DNA from: Zipacnadum sp036504235
GTDB taxonomy: Bacteria > Armatimonadota > Zipacnadia > Zipacnadales > Zipacnadaceae
Direction: 5' to 3'
Length of the DNA: 64,000 nt
Assembly (NCBI GenBank): GCA_036504235.1
Contig: DASXVN010000017.1
Coordinates: 1-64,000 of the forward strand
The position numbers were made by a program, and so were the translations under genes. This document shows, piece by piece, positions 24,921 to 32,935 of the stretch. The notes beneath the pieces were generated by a model. It worked only from the letters and a program-made list of their open reading frames with translations. It was not told where the DNA came from and ran no database searches. Each line of letters starts with the position of its first letter. Within the stretch, counting starts at the first letter, position 1.

Positions 24921-26312
24921 ATGTCCGTAATAGCCCCACGCGTAGTCATTATCGGTTGGGATAGCGCTCCCCCCAGTCTCGCTTTCGAGCAGTTCGCTGA
25001 CGTCATGCCCCATTTCACGCAGTTCCGGGAGCGCGGCTGCTGGGGGCCGCTCCGCTCCAGCCACCCGCCGATCACGGTGCCGGCCTGGTGCTCGATGACC
25101 TCCTCCAAGAACCCCGGACGTCTGGGCTTCTACGGCTTCCGCAACCGCCGCCAGGGGGGCTACGACACCAACTGGATCGCCACCGCCGCCGCCGTGCACG
25201 AGCCGCGGATCTGGGATATTCTCTCGGCCCAGGGCCGCACCGTCTGCATCCACGGCGTGCCGCAGACCTACCCGGTCAAGCCGGTCAACGGGGCCGTCGT
25301 CGCCGATTTTCTCACCCCCAGCACCGACAGCGAATTCACCTACCCGGCCTCCCTCAAGGACGAACTGAACGCTGCCTGCTCGGGTTACTTGATTGACGTA
25401 GATCACTTCCGCACCGAAGACAAGGCCGCCCTACTTGACCAGATCTACCGGGTGACCGCCAAGCACCACCAGGCGGTGCTCCACCTGCTGAACAAGCAGC
25501 CCTGGGACTTCTTCATGAGCGTAGAGATGGGACCGGACCGGCTGCAGCACGCCTTCTGGAAGTACTGCGACCCGCTTCACCCCAAATACGAGGCCGGCAA
25601 CCCCTTCGAGAGCGCCCTGCGCGACTACTACGCCTATCTCGACGGACAGCTCGGCGAGGTGCTCAACAAGGTCGGCGAGGACGCGGTCGTCATGGTCGTC
25701 TCCGACCACGGGGCCAAGGCCATGAAGGGCTCGCTCAACCTGAACGACTACTTCATCCAGCAGGGCCTGCTGACGCTCAACCAGGAGGTCGCGCCGGGCA
25801 GCCGGCTGGACCCCAACGTGATTGACTGGAGCCGCACCCGGGCCTGGGCCTGGGGTGGTTACTACTCGCGGGTGTTCCTCAACGTGGCGGGCCGCGAGCC
25901 GCAGGGCACCATCCCGGCCGCCGACTATGAGCAGGTCCGCGAGGAGATCGCCGAGCTGATTCGCGCCATCCCGGACGACCAGGGGCGCCCGATGGCGACC
26001 CAGGTCCACCGGCCACAGGAGCTGTTCACCGGGCCGTATGTAGAAGAGGCGCCGGACCTGTTTGTGTACCTCGACGACCTCTCCTGGCGCGCCGGCCAGG
26101 ACCTGAATAACGCAGAGCTATACAGCTTCGACACCGAGATCGGCCCGGACGACGCCGTCCACGATCATCAGGGGATTTTCGCCATGGCCGGGCCCGGCGT
26201 GGCTAGCGCGGGCGAGCTGACCGGGCTGCAATTGATGGACGTCGCGCCGACCGCGCTGCAGCACCTCGGGGTTACGCCGCCGGCGGATATGGAGGGCCAC
26301 GCGGTCAGCTAG
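24921..26312 (+). CDS. Alkaline-phosphatase-superfamily phosphodiesterase/nucleotide pyrophosphatase-like enzyme
   Basis: 463 aa without a signal peptide, so probably cytoplasmic. The metal and nucleophile sites of the type I phosphodiesterase branch are visible: VVIIGWDSAPP (Asp14), PPITVPAWCSMTSSKNPGR (probable nucleophile Thr52), EMGPDRLQHAFW and VVSDHGAKAMKG. HDHQGIFAMAGPG near the C terminus supplies the last histidine. AGGAGG lies 12 nt before the ATG. Its place between sat and cysC suggests a substrate in sulfonucleotide or nucleotide-sugar metabolism, for example phosphoadenosine phosphate removal; this is inference. Confidence 0.78.
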   Translation: MSVIAPRVVIIGWDSAPPSLAFEQFADVMPHFTQFRERGCWGPLRSSHPPITVPAWCSMTSSKNPGRLGFYGFRNRRQGGYDTNWIATAAAVHEPRIWDILSAQGRTVCIHGVPQTYPVKPVNGAVVADFLTPSTDSEFTYPASLKDELNAACSGYLIDVDHFRTEDKAALLDQIYRVTAKHHQAVLHLLNKQPWDFFMSVEMGPDRLQHAFWKYCDPLHPKYEAGNPFESALRDYYAYLDGQLGEVLNKVGEDAVVMVVSDHGAKAMKGSLNLNDYFIQQGLLTLNQEVAPGSRLDPNVIDWSRTRAWAWGGYYSRVFLNVAGREPQGTIPAADYEQVREEIAELIRAIPDDQGRPMATQVHRPQELFTGPYVEEAPDLFVYLDDLSWRAGQDLNNAELYSFDTEIGPDDAVHDHQGIFAMAGPGVASAGELTGLQLMDVAPTALQHLGVTPPADMEGHAVS

Positions 26313-26403
26313 ACCGCAGGCCGATGAACTTGACAGGTTTCCGGCCTGTCCAACAAAACCAGGGAAGTCCGCTCAAGTGCGGACCCGATAAGGAGATACA
26401 AAG
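26313..26403 (+). other. Intergenic segment with two hairpins before cysC
   Basis: GACAGG...CCTGTC (about 26330-26349) and GTCCGC-TCAAGT-GCGGAC are small hairpins in tandem. They are followed by AAGGAG, 8 nt before the cysC ATG. Confidence 0.4.
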
Positions 26404-26928
26404 ATGGGTACGGGTACGGTTATTTGGATCACGGGGATTTCCTCCTCAGGCAAGTCCACGATCGCCAGCGAAGTAGAGGCACAGTTGCGCGCGCTGGGCG
26501 CCCCGGTAGAGAATTTGGACGCCGACGATGTGCGCGCCAACCTCAGCCCCAACCTGGGCTTCAGCGAGGAAGCCATTGACGAAAACACCAAGCGTCTGGC
26601 CTGGATGGCCCAAAAGCTCAGCAAGCACGGCGTGAACGTGCTCGTGGCCGCCGTCTCGCCCCGCCGCCGCCACCGTGACCGGGCGCGGGAATGGTGCGAC
26701 CAATTCGTCGAGGTGCAGCTCGTGTGCCCCCTGGATGTCTGCCAGGACCGCGACCCCAAGGGCCTCTACGCCCGGGCCGCGCGCGGCGAGATCAGCGACA
26801 TCGCCGGCATGCACAAGCCTTACGAAGAGGCCGAGAACGCCGAGGTCGTCCTGCGCACCCACGAGATGACCATTGACGAAGCCGCGCAAGCGGTAGTAGA
26901 CAAGGCCAAGGAACTCAACTACCTGTAG
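26404..26928 (+). CDS. cysC: Adenylylsulfate (APS) kinase
   Basis: CysC phosphorylates APS to PAPS, the universal sulfate donor. The P-loop is GISSSGKST (11-19). LDADDVRANLSPNLGFSEEAIDENTKRL matches the family's D-GD-x-R-x3-N-x2-L-GFS region in slightly altered form, and DPKGLYARAARGEI corresponds to the DPKGLYKKAR block. The length of 174 aa is at the short end. With sat it forms a complete sulfate-activation pair. Confidence 0.92.
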   Translation: MGTGTVIWITGISSSGKSTIASEVEAQLRALGAPVENLDADDVRANLSPNLGFSEEAIDENTKRLAWMAQKLSKHGVNVLVAAVSPRRRHRDRAREWCDQFVEVQLVCPLDVCQDRDPKGLYARAARGEISDIAGMHKPYEEAENAEVVLRTHEMTIDEAAQAVVDKAKELNYL

Positions 26929-27021
26929 AGCGAACCTGTCTTCGGCTCCTGCTCCCGCCCGGAGCGGGGGCCGAGTTCGGCCCGAATAGTCCTTCGCGGA
27001 GATTTTCAGGAGGCGACGCGC

Positions 27022-28413
27022 GTGGTGGATGGCAGAGAAACGGCCCGGCAGCCACGGGATTACCGGGTGCTGCTCCTGGCCGCCGACCTGCTGATGGCAT
27101 GCCTGGTGTTCTGGGGCCTGCTGCATGTGGCTCCGGCGCGCTGGAGCTTCTCGCCGCGTAGCGTCGCCGCCGCCGGGATTCTAGTCGCCGCCTGGCTCGC
27201 CACGCTCTTCCTGTGGGGGCAGTACACGCTGTACCCGTGGCGCCCCAAGCTGGTCAGCGCCTACGTGGTGTTCAAGTGCATCGCGGCCGGCACCGTAGCG
27301 GCCGCCGGCCTGAGCGTGTTGGTCCCCCTCGCGCGCCCGCTTCCGGCCGGCGCCTACCTGCTCAGCGCCCTCGCCATGACCCTGCTCGCCTTCCTGGTGC
27401 GCCTGGCGGCGGTGCGGTTACTCCCCCGCCACATGATCACCCAGCGCTACCTCTTCCTCGCGGACGGCGACGGCACCCAGGCGTTCTGGAAGTCGCTCAC
27501 CCGCGTAAGCGCCCCCCGCTATGTAGATATCGTGGGCGCGGTCGCCCCCGGTCCAGAGCTGAACGGCGACGGCAGTCTGTTGCCCGTGCTGGGGACCATG
27601 AATGACCTCGCGCGCTTGGTCAAAGAGCACGCGGTCCACACCCTGGTGTTGGCCGTGCCCCCGGTGCTGACGCCCGAGCAGGTGCGCCGCGTCATGGAGG
27701 TCGAGGAACTGGGGGTGCGGGTGATTTCGCCGCTCACCGCCCATGAGGAGATCACCCAGCGCACCCCGCTGCTGACCTACAACGGCTGCGGCGAGATGGG
27801 CCTGGAGACCGCGCAGAAAAGCAAATATGGCACGCGGATCAAGCGCGCGATGGACTTTTCGGTGACGCTGGTGCTGCTGCCGGCGGGGCTGCTCCTGATG
27901 GGGCTGGCGGCGCTGGCGGTGCTGCTGAACGACGGGGCCCCGGTGCTCTACCGCCAGGAGCGCGTGGGTCGGGACGGGCGGCCGTTCAGCCTGCTCAAGA
28001 TCCGCACCATGGTGCGCAACGCTGAGGCGCAGACCGGGCCGGTGTGGGCGCAGCAGGGAGACCCGCGCGTCACCCGCGTTGGACGCTTCCTGCGCTCGAC
28101 ACGGCTGGATGAGTTGCCGCAGCTTTTCAACATTCTGCGCGGGGAGATGAGCCTGGTCGGTCCGCGGCCGGAGCGCCCCGCTTTCGTGCAGAAGTTCACC
28201 GACAATATCCCCTTCTATGAGCAGCGGCTGCTCGCCTCGCCAGGCCTCACCGGCTGGGCGCAAGTCAACCACTCCTACGATCGTGACGAGGACGACGTGC
28301 GGGAGAAGCTGCGCTACGACCTGTTCTACCTCCGCCACCTGAGCTTCACCCTCGACCTGCAGATCCTGCTGGCCACCATCGGCGTAGTGCTGACGCGGCG
28401 CGGCTCGCAGTAG
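27022..28413 (+). CDS. Polyprenyl-phosphate sugar-1-phosphate transferase (WbaP/exopolysaccharide type)
   Basis: These membrane enzymes start exopolysaccharide or O-antigen repeat units on undecaprenyl phosphate. The GTG start at 27022 has AGGAGG 8 nt upstream. Four to five N-terminal helices (about 15-125) precede a Rossmann-like CoA-binding-type domain (about 130-250). The catalytic sugar transferase domain follows (about 273-460): KRAMDFSVTLVLLPAGL, YRQERVGRDGRPFSLLKIRTM, RVGRFLRSTRLDELPQLFNI, GEMSLVGPRPERP and SPGLTGWAQVN. The length is 463 aa. It is the last gene of the sulfate-activation operon. Confidence 0.9.
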   Translation: MVDGRETARQPRDYRVLLLAADLLMACLVFWGLLHVAPARWSFSPRSVAAAGILVAAWLATLFLWGQYTLYPWRPKLVSAYVVFKCIAAGTVAAAGLSVLVPLARPLPAGAYLLSALAMTLLAFLVRLAAVRLLPRHMITQRYLFLADGDGTQAFWKSLTRVSAPRYVDIVGAVAPGPELNGDGSLLPVLGTMNDLARLVKEHAVHTLVLAVPPVLTPEQVRRVMEVEELGVRVISPLTAHEEITQRTPLLTYNGCGEMGLETAQKSKYGTRIKRAMDFSVTLVLLPAGLLLMGLAALAVLLNDGAPVLYRQERVGRDGRPFSLLKIRTMVRNAEAQTGPVWAQQGDPRVTRVGRFLRSTRLDELPQLFNILRGEMSLVGPRPERPAFVQKFTDNIPFYEQRLLASPGLTGWAQVNHSYDRDEDDVREKLRYDLFYLRHLSFTLDLQILLATIGVVLTRRGSQ

Positions 28414-28419
28414 AGAGGG

Positions 28420-28745
28420 CGATGCCTCACCCCCCGGCCCCCTCTCCTGGCAGGAGAGGGGGAGAAGAGCAACGACCATGGCCCCGGCCCCCTCTCCCGC
28501 GTCGCTTCCGCGCCGGGTACTCTCCCCCGCAAGCGGGAGAGGGATAACGGCTCTTTCTGAGGGCGTTCGCCGTTCTCCCCCTCTCCCAAGGTCTGCCGCG
28601 GGAGAGGGGGCTGGGGGGGTGAGGTAAGACGTGTGGCCTGCCTCCGCCTTCCGCCTTGGCGCGGGGCAAGGCTCATCGGCAGGAGGACTCCCCCTCCCTT
28701 TAGGGAGGGGGGAAGGGGGGTAGGGACGTTCGCCGTGAGGCAGAG
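28420..28745. repeat. Cluster of palindromic repeats (families A, E, C-like)
   Basis: A 354-bp gap without a gene. It contains a family A end (GCCTCACCCCCCGG, CCCTCTCCTGGCAGGAGAGGG; about 28427-28465), then family E (CGCTTCCGCGCCGGGTACTC, CCGCAAGCGGGAGAGGG; about 28487-28545). A second CCCTCTCCC...GGGAGAGGG hairpin ends in GGGGGGGTGAGG (about 28575-28625). A CCCTCCCTTTAGGGAGGG palindrome is at about 28690-28712. The outermost GCCTCACCCCC and GGGGGTGAGG are inverted, so families appear nested. Confidence 0.6.
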
Positions 28746-28767
28746 GGAACGAAGAGCTGCGCCGGCG

Positions 28768-29526
28768 CTAGTCGCCGGTCAGGCCGTAGCGATTGGCGAG
28801 GGCTCGCTCTACCGGGCCGAAGACGTAGGCGTTAATCAGCAGCCCCAGGGCGAGGATGACGATGATCGCCGACGCCACTTGCGCCATGTCCTGCAGGTCG
28901 CGGCCGGTGGTCAGGACGCGTCCCAAGCCCTGCTCGGAGTAGAGCAACTCGCCGGCCATCAGGGAGCGCCAAGCGAAGGACCAGCCGAGCTTGAGGCCGG
29001 TGACGATGGTGGGGAGCGCCGCCGGTAGCACTACGGCGGTCTGCAGGCGCAGACCCCGCGCGCCCAGGGTGCGCCCGGCTTTGATCAGCAGAGGGGACAC
29101 GTTGCGGATGCCGTCATCCACGGCGGTGGTGATGCTGAAGGTCGCCCCCATGACCACCACAAAGATCACCGCCTTCTCCGACAGGCCAAACCAGAGCAGG
29201 GCCATGGGCAGCCAGCAGATACTGGGTAGCGTCTGCAGGCCCATCGCCGCCGCACCGATGGTATCGCGGATGGCGGATACGCGCGCGATCGCCACACCCA
29301 GAGGCAGGCCTATGGCCACAGCGAGGCCGTAGCCGATGAGCATCCGCCCCATGCTGGCCAGGACCGCGCGGGGAATGGTGCCGGAGGTGAAACCCTCCGC
29401 CAGCGCCCCCCAGACGCCCTCCGGGGAGGGCACCAGCAGCGATGAGATATGGCTTAGTCTAACGAATATTTCCCAGACCAGCACCAGGGCTGCTAGGAAC
29501 ACTAGTTTCCTGATAGCACCAACCAC
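28768..29526 (-). CDS. ABC transporter permease (SsuC/TauC/NrtB family)
   Basis: Inner-membrane permease of a nitrate/sulfonate/taurine-type importer. Six hydrophobic segments and the cytoplasmic EAA-type loop (RTLGARGLRLQTAVVLPAALPTIVTGLKLG) are present. MALLWFGLSEKAVIF is also typical. The GTG start at 29526 has GAGAGGAG 7 nt upstream and gives VGAIRKLVFLAALVLVWEI. The gene thus overlaps the end of the ATPase gene by 68 bp. The length is 252 aa. Confidence 0.88.
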   Translation of the reverse strand: MVGAIRKLVFLAALVLVWEIFVRLSHISSLLVPSPEGVWGALAEGFTSGTIPRAVLASMGRMLIGYGLAVAIGLPLGVAIARVSAIRDTIGAAAMGLQTLPSICWLPMALLWFGLSEKAVIFVVVMGATFSITTAVDDGIRNVSPLLIKAGRTLGARGLRLQTAVVLPAALPTIVTGLKLGWSFAWRSLMAGELLYSEQGLGRVLTTGRDLQDMAQVASAIIVILALGLLINAYVFGPVERALANRYGLTGD

Positions 29527-30298
29527 TGTCGAACTCCTCTCGCTCGACCTTCTGGATTTCCTCTCGTAGATGCGCTAGGGCCACGGAAGCCAGTTCGGCG
29601 AGATCCGGGTCATTGACCGAGCGAGGGCGCGGCAGGTCGACCGGGAGGATATCCTTCACCCGGCCGGGCCGGGCCGTCATCAAGACCACGCGGTCCGCCA
29701 GGCAGACGGCCTCGCGGACGTTGTGGGTCACAAACAGGATCGTCTTGCCGGTCTCCTCCCAGATGCGCTGCAGCTCCTGATGCATGATGTCGCGGGTCTG
29801 AGCGTCCAGCGCCGCAAAGGGCTCATCCATCAGCAGCACGGGGGGATCCAGCGCCAGCGCGCGGGCGATGGCCGCGCGCTGCTTCATGCCGCCGGAGAGC
29901 TGGTGCGGCATAGCGTTGGCGAACTGCACCAGGCGCACGGTCTGCAGATGCTGCAGCGCCGTCTCCTGCCGCTGGGCGCGAGGCACTCCCCGGGTGCGCA
30001 GGCCAAACTCCACATTGCCCTGCACGGTGAGCCAGGGAAACAGCGCCGCCTCCTGGAAGATCAGCACGGCGTCGCCGCGCGTGGACTGGCCGTTGACGGT
30101 GATATCGCCGCCGTCCGGAGCCTGCAGTCCGGCCACCAGGTCCAGCAAGGTGGACTTACCGCAGCCGGACGGGCCTACGATCGCCACGAACTCACCCTCC
30201 CGGACTCCCAGGTGAATGCCTTCCAGCGCCGTCACCTGGTGGTGGCCCTTGGCGTGCCCGTTGAACGTCCGGGAGACGTCGCTTATCTGGATTTTCAT
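29459..30298 (-). CDS. ABC transporter ATP-binding protein (SsuB/TauB family)
   Basis: ATPase subunit of the importer. Walker A GPSGCGKSTLLD, Q-loop IFQEAALFPWL, signature LSGGMKQRAAIARAL, Walker B PPVLLMDEPFAALD and the H-loop LFVTHNVREAV are complete. The start at 30298 (MKIQISDVSRTFNG) is preferred over a GTG four codons earlier. The length is 279 aa. The last 22 or so codons overlap the permease start in another frame and are not conserved-looking. Confidence 0.92.
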   Translation of the reverse strand: MKIQISDVSRTFNGHAKGHHQVTALEGIHLGVREGEFVAIVGPSGCGKSTLLDLVAGLQAPDGGDITVNGQSTRGDAVLIFQEAALFPWLTVQGNVEFGLRTRGVPRAQRQETALQHLQTVRLVQFANAMPHQLSGGMKQRAAIARALALDPPVLLMDEPFAALDAQTRDIMHQELQRIWEETGKTILFVTHNVREAVCLADRVVLMTARPGRVKDILPVDLPRPRSVNDPDLAELASVALAHLREEIQKVEREEFDSGWCYQETSVPSSPGAGLGNIR

Positions 30299-30327
30299 CG
30301 GTGAACCCACCCCGTCTTCCTACCCCG

Positions 30328-31419
30328 TTAGGCCCCCGGCTTCGCGGCCGCAGGGGCGCTGCCCGCGGAGCCGGCAGCGGCCGGCAGATACGTGTCATCT
30401 ACGAAGCCCTTGAGGTCGGGGACCGTCTTGGCGTAGCCGACTTCCTTCATGATCTCGGCCATCGCCTGGAGGGCTGCCATGTTCGGCTTGGTGCTGAACT
30501 GTAGTCTACCCAAAGCCTTGGTCAGCACCTCGGGTTTGAGTGCTTTGGTGGTGAGCACCTTCAGCTCGTCGTTGATCGCCGAGGCCATCGCCTGAGGATC
30601 GGCGGTCAGCTCGTCCACGACCTGCTGCAGGGCGGCCAGGAAAGCCTTGACGATATCGGGATGCGCCTGCAGGAACGACTTGCGCACCACCAGGACCGTC
30701 GTCGGGTAGTCGCCGTCGCGCCAGAGGGGCTTGGAATCGAGCACGACCTTGGCCCCGGCCTCGACCTCGAGACGCGAGCCCCACGGCTCGGGCACGCAGG
30801 CCGCATCCAGATCGCCGCTGAGGAACCGACTCATGACGTCGGGGTTCTCGATGGGCAGGACGACAGTGCTGCCGCCCGCCTCCTTGAGCTTGATTCCGGC
30901 CTGCGCGAGCAGGTGGCGGAGCTGAGCGTCCTGGGTGTTGCCGATCTGCGGGATGGCGATCTTCTTGCCGGCGAGGTCCGCCACCTGGCTAATCGGGGCG
31001 TCCTTGCGCGCCATCAGCAGCGAGCCCCCGTTGCACACGTTGGCGATCAGCACCAGGTCCCCGCCCTTGGCGAAAGCGTTAATGGCCGGAGTGGGCCCGA
31101 CGAAGCACATGTCCAGGGCGCCGGCGTGGAAAGCCTCCATCGCGGCGGGTCCCGCGTTGAAGACGCTGGTCTTCAGGCTGGCCTTGCCCTCCAGAGCCTT
31201 GGCGAAGGTCTGGCGGGCGGTGGCGAAACCCAGCACGGCGGGGGCGTGCGTCACATTGGGGAAGTAACCGACGCGGAGCGGCACCAGCGCGGCGGCCGGA
31301 GGAGGCATGGCGCCCATCAGTCCATTAACGGGAGGCGGCGTCTTCGCCGGGCAACCAACCAGGGCGAAAACACAGACAGCCAGGACCACCACGACCAGAC
31401 CTACGTGCAGATGCTTCAC
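30328..31419 (-). CDS. ABC transporter substrate-binding lipoprotein (SsuA/NMT1-like)
   Basis: The GTG start at 31419 has AGGAGGG 6 nt upstream; the longer open frame is rejected. The lipoprotein signal ends LVGC. The mature domain is of the periplasmic-binding type II class: LRVGYFPNVTHAPAVLGFATAR, FNAGPAAMEAFHAGALDMCFVGPTPAINAF, LAGKKIAIPQIGNTQDAQLRHLL and ACVPEPWGSRLE. It resembles the sulfonate/nitrate/taurine group. The C terminus is Ala/Pro-rich. The ligand cannot be deduced. Confidence 0.9.
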   Translation of the reverse strand: MKHLHVGLVVVVLAVCVFALVGCPAKTPPPVNGLMGAMPPPAAALVPLRVGYFPNVTHAPAVLGFATARQTFAKALEGKASLKTSVFNAGPAAMEAFHAGALDMCFVGPTPAINAFAKGGDLVLIANVCNGGSLLMARKDAPISQVADLAGKKIAIPQIGNTQDAQLRHLLAQAGIKLKEAGGSTVVLPIENPDVMSRFLSGDLDAACVPEPWGSRLEVEAGAKVVLDSKPLWRDGDYPTTVLVVRKSFLQAHPDIVKAFLAALQQVVDELTADPQAMASAINDELKVLTTKALKPEVLTKALGRLQFSTKPNMAALQAMAEIMKEVGYAKTVPDLKGFVDDTYLPAAAGSAGSAPAAAKPGA

Positions 31420-31471
31420 GGGAGTCCCTCCTCTGGGCCGTATGGCGGACCCGGCCCTTTGTGGTGTGCGG

Positions 31472-31696
31472 CTAGAGATAGCCGAGGTTCTTGAGGCGAT
31501 GCTTGACCATGTCCAGCTCTTGCGGCGTGTAGGGCTCAGTCTCCGCCAGCTCATGAGTGGCGGCCAGATCGCGCAGAACATAGACCACGAGATCAGTGAC
31601 CGAGTCATAGCCGGTCCCCGTCACCACCTGCTGCAGTTTCTCATACAGGGGCCGGGGGATTTTGATCGTGACCTTGCTGTGCGTGTCTTTCTCCAT
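31472..31696 (-). CDS. Ribbon-helix-helix (CopG-like) regulator
   Basis: A 74-aa protein from ATG 31696 (MEKDTHSKVTIKIPRPLYEKL). KVTIKIPRPLYEKLQQVV is the DNA-contacting beta strand and first helix, and DSVTDLVVYVLRDLAATHEL is the second helix of a CopG/Arc-type fold. It is 52 bp upstream of the substrate-binding protein gene and directly downstream of a perfect inverted repeat. It probably represses its own transcript, and so the transporter operon. Confidence 0.75.
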   Translation of the reverse strand: MEKDTHSKVTIKIPRPLYEKLQQVVTGTGYDSVTDLVVYVLRDLAATHELAETEPYTPQELDMVKHRLKNLGYL

Positions 31697-31713
31697 GGGC
31701 TCACACTCCGCTG

Positions 31714-31731
31714 ACACTCTGATTAGAGTGT
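31714..31731 (-). promoter_or_regulatory. Palindromic operator upstream of the RHH gene
   Basis: ACACTCT-GATT-AGAGTGT is a perfect 7-bp inverted repeat, 17 nt before the start codon. Half-site-like CACACTCC and AAGTGT lie on either side. Placement suits autoregulation by the adjacent ribbon-helix-helix protein. Confidence 0.6.
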
Positions 31732-31821
31732 TGGAAGTGTAGCGCATAGGGGGTGGACGTGTCAATGCCGTGGGGGGTTCAGAGGGGGGAAGAGTGGGTA
31801 AGCCGGACGTGCGCGGCCGCC

Positions 31822-31976
31822 GGCCTACCCCCCGCGGCTGCCGACAGCCGCGTACCCCTCCCTAAAGGGGAGGGGCTTTCGGATTCTTCTCGCCAAGCTT
31901 CGTCGCTAAGGCCTCAAGCCCCTCCCGTGCCGGGAGGGGTGCCCGAGGTCTGCCGAGGGCGGGGTGGGCTCGGCCT
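31822..31976. repeat. Family C repeat (two-hairpin element), copy 1
   Basis: About 155 bp. GCCGGCCTACCCC and a GGCTGCCGACAGCC hairpin are followed by CCCTCCCTAAAGGGGAGGGG. A spacer comes next, then CCCCTCCCGTGCCGGGAGGGG and GGTCTGCCGAGGGCGGGGTGGGC. The reverse complement closely matches 57880-58032. Confidence 0.7.
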
Positions 31977-32928
31977 AGAACGCCGGCGTGCCGGGCGGCG
32001 GGGCCTGCTGCATCTGGACCTGGATCGCGGTGAGCAGCACCGGGTCGGTGAGGCCCAGGCGGACCTGCCGGCGGTGCGCTACCAGCCACTGCTGCCGGAC
32101 GGGGAGGAGCTGAGCGAACTTGAGGGTGGTGACAATCTCCTCGCGCATCTCGGCGAGGGGCCGCGGCGCGCCGGGGCGGGTGTCTTCCACTTTGAGCAGG
32201 CAGTAACCATCCGGGCCGGCGAAGACCCGGCTGACCTGCCCCGGCTTCAGGCTGAAGGCCATGTCGCTGATCGCGGGAGCGTAATCCTTGCGCTCGAACC
32301 AGCCCATGTCGCCGCCCTGGGGCGCTGTGGCCGGGTCGGTGGAGAGCGTGCGCGCCAGACCGGCGAAGTCGCCGCCCGCGTCCAGCGCTTGCTTGAGCGC
32401 CTGCGCGTTCTCCTCGCTGGCGGACATGATCAGCCGGGCGTGCACCTGGGCGCCGTGCCGGTAGTCAGCCAGGTGGGCGCGGTAGTACTCCTGGATCTGA
32501 GCGTCGCTGATCGTGAGGCCGCGCAGCACCACGTCGTCCAGCAGGACCCCCAGCCGCACGCGCGCGAGGAACTGGGCGGGGCTGAGATGCTGGGCGGCCA
32601 GCATTTTGTCGAGCATCGCCTGCCCGCCGGCCTGCGCCAGCAGGGACTCGCGGCGCATGGCGATCTGCTCGTCGGTGGCGGTGGCCCGGGCCGCGCGCGC
32701 CGCCTGGGTGATGACCAACTCGTCAATCATCTCCACCAGAACCCTCGCGCCGTGGTCGTAGAGCAGCGCCTGATCCAGCTCAGCGCCGGTGATCGGCGTG
32801 CCGTTGACGGTGGCCACCGGCTGCGCCTGGCAGCCGCTGAGGCTCAGCAGCAAGCCGGCCAGCAGCAGCGCCACACGGGCGGACGCGCCCCAACCACGGC
32901 TATTCTGTCGCGAGTGCTGCCTGTTCAT
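31975..32928 (-). CDS. Peptidyl-prolyl isomerase lipoprotein (SurA/PrsA-like parvulin)
   Basis: Exported folding factor. The signal peptide ends LLLSLSGC, a lipobox, so it is probably membrane-anchored. A SurA-type N-terminal helical region (about 38-155) follows. The parvulin domain (about 160-265) includes VHARLIMSASEENAQAL, FAGLARTLSTDPATAPQGGDMGWF and FSLKPGQVSRVFAGPDGYCLLKVEDTR, the usual block pattern. The length is 317 aa. It ends a run with the PHP, glycosidase-like and decarboxylase genes. Confidence 0.88.
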   Translation of the reverse strand: MNRQHSRQNSRGWGASARVALLLAGLLLSLSGCQAQPVATVNGTPITGAELDQALLYDHGARVLVEMIDELVITQAARAARATATDEQIAMRRESLLAQAGGQAMLDKMLAAQHLSPAQFLARVRLGVLLDDVVLRGLTISDAQIQEYYRAHLADYRHGAQVHARLIMSASEENAQALKQALDAGGDFAGLARTLSTDPATAPQGGDMGWFERKDYAPAISDMAFSLKPGQVSRVFAGPDGYCLLKVEDTRPGAPRPLAEMREEIVTTLKFAQLLPVRQQWLVAHRRQVRLGLTDPVLLTAIQVQMQQAPPPGTPAF

Positions 32929-32935
32929 GTTGGTT

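Noticed and set aside
23700..25406. 568-codon minus-strand frame
   Set aside because: It spans sat and the phosphohydrolase on the opposite strand, with no motif.
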